The notes under the pieces: generated by a model
Database searches by the model: none
Seen by the model: the letters and a program-made list of their open reading frames with translations, nothing else
What the model was told of the DNA's origin: nothing
Position numbers and translations under genes: made by a program
Part shown: positions 6,528 through 12,069 of the stretch, piece after piece
How positions within the stretch are numbered: the stretch's first letter is position 1
Layout of the letters: every line of letters starts with the position of its first letter
Assembly (NCBI GenBank): GCA_034184445.1
Contig: JAXFZX010000076.1
Location: forward strand, 1-12,069
DNA length: 12,069 nt
Source: CALXZG01 sp034184445
Lineage (GTDB): Bacteria; Pseudomonadota; Alphaproteobacteria; CAAHEQ01; UBA3637
Direction of reading: 5' to 3'

Positions 6528-7546
6528 TTGTGTTCAATCGTCCCATCAAAAATTGTTCTTGTCTCTGGGGGTGTAATTTGCCGCTTACCATCAGATGTGA
6601 TGACCATTTTTTCTATGGTTGTTGTTTTAATAACGGTTGGTTGAGGGGATCCATCTGATTGAGATGACGGGGCAGGCTCTTGCCGAATCACAATTTCGGG
6701 GACTACCCGAATCGGTTTTGCCTCAACAACGGTTGCTGGGGCAGACGGGGTAGGTAAGGGGACCGAAACCTGTTGTATGGTGGGTTCGGATTGAATAATT
6801 TCCTCTTGCACGGAGACCTCAGGAATCGTTTCTTGTAAGATTTCGGGGACAACCTCAACCGTCATTGATGTTGAATCGGATAAAGCTTCTGTTCCTTCGG
6901 TTATAACAGGGGGGTTGGCCGTAAAGCGGAATAGAGCATACCCCGTCTTATCGCCCTGAACAGCTTCGCCAATACCGATAGTATAATAAGCCCCGATAAA
7001 TCCATAGTCAAAATCAAGATAGTCTATGTTATAGGTGGCATTTAAGGATGTGCGTCCTGTTTCTGTAATGTTGCAGATAAAATCCCGTGATGTCAATTCT
7101 ACTTGATCTGTATAGTTGACCATTAAACGCGATAGGGCCAACTGACAAGAAGGATAGGTTTTATCGGCTTTAACACGGTAATCCAAAACAAGATCTAATC
7201 CCGTTGCCCCGTTTAATTTTTTTTCGTCCGCTAATTTCAGATTTTGGATAGTCACCAAAACAGGGGCAAATGAGGTATCCGCCGGAACGGAAATGCCTTC
7301 TTTAAGACAAATATGCGTATTAGGATCGGCTTCGCAAACCAAAATGTTTTTACCTACATTTTGTTCCATCATTTGTGCAATTTTATTGAAAAGGAAACCC
7401 TTTGTCATAGAGTAGGGAGCGTTGGCACATTGATGCGCCCGACACACCAAAACGGATGTAGATGATAAATTATCAATTTGCGCCGTTGCCGATAGGTTGG
7501 CAATTATCCCTGATAAAAAAAGAAGGCTGTATGCGTATTTTTTCAT
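6524..7546 (-). CDS. secreted six-Cys, Pro-rich-tailed protein of unknown function
   Basis: A 340-residue protein I do not recognise. It begins with a clear Sec signal peptide (MKKYAYSLLFLSG...SATA), cleaved probably after residue 22. The mature N-terminal part (about 23-210) is likely a beta-rich domain with six cysteines (C35, C40, C71, C80, C134, C158), enough for three disulphides in the periplasm. From about 211 to 305 it is rich in Pro, Glu, Val and Ser, like a periplasm-spanning or wall-spanning linker. The last 35 residues contain repeated Thr/Ile/Lys stretches. There is no membrane anchor after the signal. The start has an AGGGG ribosome site a few bases upstream. It leads the operon with the M16 peptidase (ATGA overlap) and rnhB, so its expression is tied to a protease, possibly by chance. 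Confidence 0.75.
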   Translation of the reverse strand: MKKYAYSLLFLSGIIANLSATAQIDNLSSTSVLVCRAHQCANAPYSMTKGFLFNKIAQMMEQNVGKNILVCEADPNTHICLKEGISVPADTSFAPVLVTIQNLKLADEKKLNGATGLDLVLDYRVKADKTYPSCQLALSRLMVNYTDQVELTSRDFICNITETGRTSLNATYNIDYLDFDYGFIGAYYTIGIGEAVQGDKTGYALFRFTANPPVITEGTEALSDSTSMTVEVVPEILQETIPEVSVQEEIIQSEPTIQQVSVPLPTPSAPATVVEAKPIRVVPEIVIRQEPAPSSQSDGSPQPTVIKTTTIEKMVITSDGKRQITPPETRTIFDGTIEHK

Positions 7547-7579
7547 GTTTTTCCCCTTGCGTTAAGAAAGTCGTAATTC

Positions 7580-7609
7580 ACTATAAACACAAAATAATTG
7601 AAATTGCAA
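7580..7609 (-). promoter_or_regulatory. promoter of the secreted protein-M16 peptidase-rnhB operon
   Basis: On the minus strand TTGCAA (7609-7604) and TATAGT (7585-7580) are separated by 18 bases (17 if the -10 is read as TTATAG). Both boxes are close to the sigma-70 consensus. The leader to the ATG at 7546 would be about 27 bases. No other convincing promoter is seen for the three genes. Confidence 0.5.
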
Positions 7610-7642
7610 GCAGTATTTTCGCTTTATTGGGGGGTAAAATTC

Positions 7643-7661
7643 ATTTTTTTTGAAAAAAAAT
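7643..7661. repeat. A/T-tract palindrome in the divergent intergenic region
   Basis: Eight T residues, one G and eight A residues, flanked by A and T, form 9-bp arms around a single base. It lies between the two divergent promoters in the window's longest gene-free stretch (7547-7738), which also contains T- and A-runs around 7665-7701. The one-base loop makes an RNA hairpin unlikely. Curved DNA or an UP-element-like role is possible. Confidence 0.3.
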
Positions 7662-7697
7662 CACTTTTTTTCATTTTGTCTATTTCCCAAAAAAATT

Positions 7698-7719
7698 TTT
7701 TAGTGTATAGTATCTAAAA
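7698..7719. promoter_or_regulatory. candidate operator overlapping the -10 region of the regulator gene
   Basis: TTTTAG (7698-7703) and CTAAAA (7714-7719) form a dyad with a 10-base centre. The centre contains TATAGT (7706-7711), a good -10 box on the plus strand. A matching -35 is weak: TTTCCC at the right spacing, or TTGTCT at 7676 paired with a poorer -10. The dyad lies 19 bases before the ATG of the helix-turn-helix regulator, as expected for self-repression. Confidence 0.35.
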
Positions 7720-7738
7720 CAACCAAAAGGAGAATCAT

Positions 7739-8728
7739 ATGGAAGAAATCATTTTTCCCAATCAAATTCGGATGTTTCGGCGGGTTCGGGGCATTTCAAT
7801 GAAAAAGTTGGCTGATCATTTGAATATGAGTTTATCCGCCATCAGTAAAATTGAACGTGGTTATAGACGCATTGATGAGAATCAATTAAACCGTTTGACG
7901 GGGTTGTTGAATTGTCCGCCTGAGGCCATATTCGTGACCGAAGAGTCCTCGCAACCCGAGGTTATAAATGCATGGAAGACCGAACAAGAACGCCGCAATA
8001 AAATCAATGCCGGCAGCGGTTTAAAAACATTGGGGGCAGGGCTTCGCTATCTGCGGGGGCAAAAGAAATTGACCTTGTTTAAGGTTGCCAAGGGCGCAGG
8101 ATTGACTTTATCTGTTTATCACCGGATTGAAATGGGACAACGCGAAGTGGAAGAAAATGTGTTGGAACGAATCGCGCATGCCTTAGGATATTCGGGGACG
8201 GATCTACAATTAAAGATATATGAATTGGATATGTCAGGTGCGTTAGATGAATTGAAAAATAATGATTTTAAAACGGGTGTGGAAACATGTAAGGGGGGGT
8301 ATAATGACTTACCTGTCAGTCGTTTTATGATGAAAAACGCCGATTCGCAGGAAGTGACTGTTCAAGTTTATGGTATGCCACGCGCAGACGGAACCTTATA
8401 CATTGATAAATCTCATCCTGTTGGATCGGTTATTTGTCCGTCAACATTGGCCAAAGAATTGGACTTATACGCGGTTCGTTTAATGACGGATACGCTTGGA
8501 AAAGTCATTCCTCAACGATCTATTTTGGTTGTGGCACCACATGCCAAAGTTATGGATGGAGATATTGTAGCCTTTCCGATTCACAATGATGTTATCCGGT
8601 TGGTAAGTGTGGGTGTTAATACCGATGGTACCTGGTTTTTTAAAACGGCCGATTCGGCGAATAAAAAGCCTTTGTCATTTGAGCAACTAAAAACATTGCA
8701 ACGAATCGTTTATATTGCTATACCTTAA
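7739..8728 (+). CDS. double XRE helix-turn-helix regulator with inactive S24/LexA-like domain
   Basis: A 329-residue DNA-binding protein. Two XRE/Cro-type helix-turn-helix domains lie in tandem at about residues 8-66 and 100-158. They align with each other (IRMFRRVRGISMKKLADHLNM against LRYLRGQKKLTLFKVAKGAGL; ISKIERG against YHRIEMG), so one is probably a duplicate. The C-terminal part (about 205-329) resembles the LexA/CI/S24 fold: AVRLMTDTLGKVIP (245-258) sits where GDSM.P is expected, and MDGDIVAF (272-279) fits the following conserved strand. The catalytic serine is replaced by Thr252, and no lysine is seen where the general base should be (DVIRLVS). Self-cleavage is therefore unlikely. 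The start has AAGGAG 6 bases upstream. It heads a five-gene run and probably controls it, and itself through the dyad at 7698-7719. Confidence 0.8.
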   Translation: MEEIIFPNQIRMFRRVRGISMKKLADHLNMSLSAISKIERGYRRIDENQLNRLTGLLNCPPEAIFVTEESSQPEVINAWKTEQERRNKINAGSGLKTLGAGLRYLRGQKKLTLFKVAKGAGLTLSVYHRIEMGQREVEENVLERIAHALGYSGTDLQLKIYELDMSGALDELKNNDFKTGVETCKGGYNDLPVSRFMMKNADSQEVTVQVYGMPRADGTLYIDKSHPVGSVICPSTLAKELDLYAVRLMTDTLGKVIPQRSILVVAPHAKVMDGDIVAFPIHNDVIRLVSVGVNTDGTWFFKTADSANKKPLSFEQLKTLQRIVYIAIP

Positions 8729-8745
8729 CAGAAAGTAAAGGAAAT

Positions 8746-9363
8746 ATGATGCAAACCTCTAATCAATCTTTCAGAAAGGCTTTTGTTGAAGATCAAACCA
8801 AACGGACGGATCGTGTGTTGGATGAAGCTCAACGACTGGTTAATTTGTATCGGCATGCCGATGCTTTCGGGGCGGATTTTGCCCCTAAATTGGATCAGAT
8901 GCTGTTATCCCTATCCCCTGAGGTTCTGTCGGCGTTGTCTAATATCCTTGGGGGTGAGGTTGTGCGACGGTACTACACATATCTGAAAGATAAGACTTCG
9001 TCGGGACATGAACAACCCGCTCCCGATGAAACGATTATTCCACAACAGGGCTATTTACCTGATCCGACTCAAAATGAAGTCGTTTCCACAAGTGGGGCCG
9101 ATGCTACGGATATAAATCGGCTGTTAAAGGAATTTTTAACGGCTCATCAACAAGAATTGAATGAGGTATTAAAGGCACAATCTACAAATTTGGAAACGAT
9201 CTTGAAACGGATTGATCAAACGGTTGCCAATCCGAAGTATCCGACTAATTACCCAATGCATACGATTGAACAGGGGACAAAACGCCCAAAAGAGTATGCC
9301 GATGTTATTGAATCCGGCACCCAAACGGCTGTTTTTGTTCCCGATGAAACGGAGGGATTTTAA
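8746..9363 (+). CDS. unknown soluble protein with coiled coil, second gene of envelope-apparatus operon
   Basis: A 205-residue protein not recognised. There is no signal peptide or membrane segment, so it is probably cytoplasmic. Residues 1-82 are helical (DEAQRLVNLYRHADAFG; LSPEVLSALSNILGGEVVRRYY). A Pro/Gln-rich linker covers 85-115. Residues 120-160 form a likely amphipathic coiled coil (LLKEFLTAHQQELNEVLKAQ). The tail is polar and ends VFVPDETEGF. Two ATGs follow each other; AAAGGA is only 3 bases from the first but 6 from the second (8749), so translation may begin at 8749 and give 204 residues. The gene begins 17 bases after the regulator and is surely in the same transcript. Confidence 0.75.
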   Translation: MMQTSNQSFRKAFVEDQTKRTDRVLDEAQRLVNLYRHADAFGADFAPKLDQMLLSLSPEVLSALSNILGGEVVRRYYTYLKDKTSSGHEQPAPDETIIPQQGYLPDPTQNEVVSTSGADATDINRLLKEFLTAHQQELNEVLKAQSTNLETILKRIDQTVANPKYPTNYPMHTIEQGTKRPKEYADVIESGTQTAVFVPDETEGF

Positions 9364-9366
9364 CTG

Positions 9367-10500
9367 ATGCCAGATATATCTAAATTAAAAGAAGCTTTAA
9401 AGAATTACACAGGGGAAAGTGAATCCTTAAACCAATTTGCCTTGGTCGCAACGGCCGAGTTGGGGGATAATTGGATAGAAACAATTTATGATACCCTAAC
9501 GGATTTGTCGGTTGAGGAAAAAGAAAAATTGGATCATGCTTTTCAATATTATGCGGCAACAATGGCTTGGAATGAGGCCCAGACATATCTCAATCAAGAC
9601 GAGCCTTTGGATGTTAAGGCCGTTTCGGATAGAATCCCTGTATTGGAACATTGGTTGTCCTTTTTTCAAGATGCCGGATTACAGGTTGTGGATCAATTAA
9701 AGCAAAAGCTTGCCTCTATTTCCAATGAAACTGTCATAGGACAAGAAGAAAAAACGGCAGATGCCAATTCTCGGCAAGAGCCCTCAGAATCAGAAGCCGA
9801 AAATTCATCACAGGCGGAACAATCTGTGACCGAAGAGGCACCAGCCGAATCTCCCGAACAAAAGCCAATTGTGGTTGAAAAACCGATGTCTGAGGCTTTG
9901 TGGACTGTGGAGAAAATTCGTAAGCAAGCGGATTTAACCAAAGATATCCAATCATGGGTGGCGGCCCGTTGCGTTTCTTTGGGACATAAGGAAGTTTTTG
10001 CCTATCCGTATTATGGATTTGTCGTAGATGTTATGCGTCAAACGCGCAATGACATTCAACAATTATTGGATAGTGCCGATATGTTGCAAGAGGTTAACAC
10101 GCATTACCCCGGTGAGATTCGCCATTTACAAGATTATCAACTCTCTTTGGATAAAGATTTAGAGATTGCTCTACAAAATGGTATTTCCGATGAAACGGCC
10201 TTGATTAACGATGAATTGACGGGTGAAGATGCTAAACGGTTGTTGGGGCAATTGGATACATCTAATACACCGGAATTTTCGGGACCTGCCCCCGATGGGT
10301 TTGAGGTCATATTGGATACGGATACCGAAGAAAATGATCAACAAATTAAAGATGAGTATAATCAAATTGAAAATAGGGTTTTATCTGATGAAAACAAAAA
10401 TTCGGTAGAAAATGAAAAAAATGCTTCACAAACACCTAAAAATAGTGTAAAAAAGAAATTGTCCTTTTCTTTGGGAAATAAAAAACCGGCCGGAACATAA
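9367..10500 (+). CDS. unknown acidic helical protein, third gene of envelope-apparatus operon
   Basis: A 377-residue protein not recognised, with no signal peptide or membrane segment. Residues 1-118 form an alpha-helical, acidic domain. Residues 120-172 are a Glu/Ser/Ala/Pro-rich, surely disordered linker. A second helical domain lies at about 174-300 (IRKQADLTKDIQSWVAARCVSLG; YPYYGFVVDVMRQTRNDIQQLL). The tail (303-358) is again acidic and Asn/Glu-rich, then switches to a basic end (VKKKLSFSLGNKKPAGT). It looks like a scaffold or adaptor with two domains and flexible arms. Its GGAGGG ribosome site lies within the last codons of the previous gene (9351-9356), 10-11 bases before the ATG, with only 3 bases between the genes. 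Its stop codon overlaps the next ribosome site. Confidence 0.75.
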   Translation: MPDISKLKEALKNYTGESESLNQFALVATAELGDNWIETIYDTLTDLSVEEKEKLDHAFQYYAATMAWNEAQTYLNQDEPLDVKAVSDRIPVLEHWLSFFQDAGLQVVDQLKQKLASISNETVIGQEEKTADANSRQEPSESEAENSSQAEQSVTEEAPAESPEQKPIVVEKPMSEALWTVEKIRKQADLTKDIQSWVAARCVSLGHKEVFAYPYYGFVVDVMRQTRNDIQQLLDSADMLQEVNTHYPGEIRHLQDYQLSLDKDLEIALQNGISDETALINDELTGEDAKRLLGQLDTSNTPEFSGPAPDGFEVILDTDTEENDQQIKDEYNQIENRVLSDENKNSVENEKNASQTPKNSVKKKLSFSLGNKKPAGT

Positions 10501-10512
10501 GGAGACAGAAAA

Positions 10513-11655
10513 ATGAAATACATACGCTATATCGGAATGGCTTTGATGATGACGGGATTGTTTGTCGGGGGACAGGCTGTGGCTGAACGCCCGCAGACTG
10601 CTCGTTTTATCAATATTGAAACACCGTTTCGGTGTTCGGTTGCCCGCTATGATAACCTGAAAATTGCGACCACTATTCCGCTAAAAGCCGGTGACTTTAA
10701 ACTGACATTCTTTGATAAAATGGATGATTTACCCAGATATGAAGTCAATGGTTTGTCTTTTTCAAAAAAACCGATTGATGAAGCCTTGCAATTGTTGGTT
10801 GATGAGGCTGGCATTACCGTATATACCGAGGATGGATTTTATCCCACAATGGATGCGGACAATGTATTTGGTGAGTTGACTGATGTGGTTGATGAATTAA
10901 CGGCTTCCGGTGATATTTTTTATCGCTATGATGCCATGAAGAAAGAATTGTATTTATCGCGTAAAGGGCGTTTTGAACTGCAACTACCGGATAACCGAAT
11001 GGTTATGTTGGCGTTATTGGATGCTTTAAGAGGGGCGGGTATTTCCGATGCGCGTCCTGATTGGAAAAATAGCACAATTTTGGTCACATTGACGCAGTCA
11101 GAAAAGAAAACGGTAGAAGAATTATTATCCTTTATCGTGGATGATGGCTATTTGTTATTGGCCGATACGCGGGTTTATACGGCGCGTCCCAAGACACCGA
11201 TGGTGAATTGGCAAAGGATTGTGCGCCGGTTTGGGGCGGGCCGTGTTTATTCAGCCAATAATGGCCTTGTTGGTAAAGCTTTAAGTATTGGTAATCAAAT
11301 CCCTGAACAGCAATTTATTTCAACGGTTGGGACAGAGTTTGCCCTTCTGCCCATCAGTCAAGGGGTCGCCATTGTTCCCAATGGATGGAAAATGCGCTTT
11401 AATGTGGGACAGTGTTCGCTGAATGACAGATTGACGGATTTATCTATTTTGGTGAATGCTCAGATCAGAACCCCAGAAAAAGTGGAAACAAGCATTACAT
11501 TGGATACTCCCAAAGGGGAACTTAGTTCGTTTAACACGGTATCGGCTATTGACAATGAATTAATTGTTGTTGGCCTGCCGGATCCGCAAAACAAATCAGA
11601 AGAATTATTGGCTACATTTAAATTAAGATTAATTCGTTTGGTAAAGGAAAATTAA
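10513..11655 (+). CDS. compact secretin-like periplasmic/outer-membrane protein with STN (N0)-like domain
   Basis: A 380-residue exported protein. The signal peptide (MKYIRYIGMALMMTGLFVGG) is probably cleaved after QAVA at residue 24; there is no lipobox. Residues about 62-150 (LPRYEVNGLSFSKKPIDEAL, ITVYTEDG) look like the STN/N0 domain of secretins and TonB-dependent receptors. Residues 160-222 resemble a secretin N1-type alpha/beta module. The C-terminal section (about 250-380: GKALSIGNQIPEQQF, VGTEFALLPIS, NELIVVGLPD) recalls the secretin core in reduced form. R64 PilN/BfpB-type secretins are about 500-560 residues and lipoproteins, so this is short and unusual. C41 and C301 could pair. 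It could form or cap an outer-membrane ring, or be a periplasmic ring partner only. AAGGAG (10499-10504), partly made by the previous stop codon, lies 8 bases before the ATG. Confidence 0.6.
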   Translation: MKYIRYIGMALMMTGLFVGGQAVAERPQTARFINIETPFRCSVARYDNLKIATTIPLKAGDFKLTFFDKMDDLPRYEVNGLSFSKKPIDEALQLLVDEAGITVYTEDGFYPTMDADNVFGELTDVVDELTASGDIFYRYDAMKKELYLSRKGRFELQLPDNRMVMLALLDALRGAGISDARPDWKNSTILVTLTQSEKKTVEELLSFIVDDGYLLLADTRVYTARPKTPMVNWQRIVRRFGAGRVYSANNGLVGKALSIGNQIPEQQFISTVGTEFALLPISQGVAIVPNGWKMRFNVGQCSLNDRLTDLSILVNAQIRTPEKVETSITLDTPKGELSSFNTVSAIDNELIVVGLPDPQNKSEELLATFKLRLIRLVKEN

Positions 11656-11656
11656 A

Positions 11657-12069
11657 ATGACAGAAGAACATCAGTTTCAGGCTCCGCCGGCTCCGCCTAA
11701 GGCCCCGTCTTTTGGAGGACCTGCGCCGGCATTTCCATCGGTTAGTGCACATGCCGATTCGGCAGAGGTTCCTCCGAATAATTTTGCAGCTGCATTAAAG
11801 ATATCACCCCGCATTTTTGAAACGAAATTTATGCTGGCTATTTTTGGGGTATGTATTTTTATCGGATTGGCCTTGGGGGCTTTGTTCTTTGGTGGAAGTA
11901 GTGCCCCTGTTGTGCAGATGCCTCGGGATGCTATTCGCGGTGTTATTGAAAATCCGGATATTCGCCAAAAGCTGACACGCTGTGGAATGGTACCACCATC
12001 ATCGGCATGTTTGGTCTATCTTGTAAATCATACACCAGATGACCATTATGCGGAATACTTTTTTGAAAC
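11657..12069 (+). CDS. Pro-rich single-pass inner-membrane protein, partial at right edge
   Basis: The first 137 codons are visible. Residues 1-50 are cytoplasmic and rich in Pro and Ala (QAPPAPPKAPSFGGPAPAF). One membrane segment covers about 58-78 (MLAIFGVCIFIGLALGALFF). The remaining part should be periplasmic and has two cysteines nine residues apart (C109, C118), within RQKLTRCGMVPPSSACLVYL. This topology (short Pro-rich cytoplasmic arm, one helix, periplasmic domain) is typical of inner-membrane platform or bridging proteins of type IV pilus and type IV secretion machines, such as VirB10- or DotG-like proteins, but no family motif is complete here. The ATG has AAGGA 8 bases upstream and begins 1 base after the stop of the secretin-like gene, so the two are translated together. 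Confidence 0.7.
   Translation, partial: MTEEHQFQAPPAPPKAPSFGGPAPAFPSVSAHADSAEVPPNNFAAALKISPRIFETKFMLAIFGVCIFIGLALGALFFGGSSAPVVQMPRDAIRGVIENPDIRQKLTRCGMVPPSSACLVYLVNHTPDDHYAEYFFE

Noticed and set aside
8353..8728. Active self-cleaving S24 peptidase domain
   Set aside because: The position of the nucleophile reads TDT rather than GDS and no lysine is seen in the DVIRLVS strand, so an active protease is not supported.
7739..8728. Prophage CI repressor marking a prophage
   Set aside because: No integrase, Cro, excisionase or phage structural genes are nearby, and the following genes look like envelope components.
9693..9955. Two overlapping minus-strand open frames
   Set aside because: They are antisense products of the repetitive Glu/Ser/Ala linker of the third operon gene; such low-complexity codons often leave other frames open.

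Overview
The window is chromosomal-looking DNA from an AT-rich Gram-negative bacterium. It is tightly packed: the largest gene-free stretch is 192 bases (7547-7738), so no gap exceeds 300 bases. The Fe-type superoxide dismutase, the 419-residue M16 processing-type peptidase, the many Sec signal peptides and a secretin-like protein all point to a Proteobacterium. My best guess is an uncultured, AT-rich (host- or gut-associated) alphaproteobacterium, but nothing here proves the taxon. No tRNA, rRNA, CRISPR array, insertion sequence or phage structural gene was seen.

Left part (1-4636). A minus-strand pair covers 1-2061: a UDP-galactopyranose-mutase-like FAD oxidoreductase, followed 2 bases later by a membrane GT-C (GT39/PMT-like) glycosyltransferase that runs off the left edge. 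They look like part of a surface-glycan or lipid-linked-sugar operon. Divergent from them is sodB (2177-2776), a cytoplasmic iron superoxide dismutase. A 7-bp inverted repeat between the two holds both candidate -35 boxes. sodB converges on a secreted Sel1-repeat protein (2773-4173, minus), and the two stop codons share one TTAA. Upstream of that is a small, very basic, Cys-containing secreted protein (4269-4586, minus). Both minus-strand genes have good sigma-70-type promoters.

Middle (4637-7546, minus). A translationally coupled three-gene operon reads from a candidate promoter at 7580-7609: a secreted six-Cys/Pro-rich protein of unknown function, an M16 zinc protease (4-base ATGA overlap), and rnhB for ribonuclease HII (8-base overlap).

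Right part (7739-12069, plus). Five co-directional genes with gaps of 17, 3, 12 and 1 bases run off the right edge. The first encodes an unusual regulator with two XRE-type helix-turn-helix domains and a LexA/S24-like C-terminal domain that lacks the catalytic Ser and Lys. Then come two soluble, helical, low-complexity-linked proteins I do not recognise, a compact secretin-like periplasmic protein with an STN/N0-like domain, and a Pro-rich single-pass inner-membrane protein with a Cys-containing periplasmic part. Together this looks like the start of an envelope-spanning apparatus (type IV pilus or secretion related) under a dedicated regulator. It is the most likely place in the window for an undescribed system.
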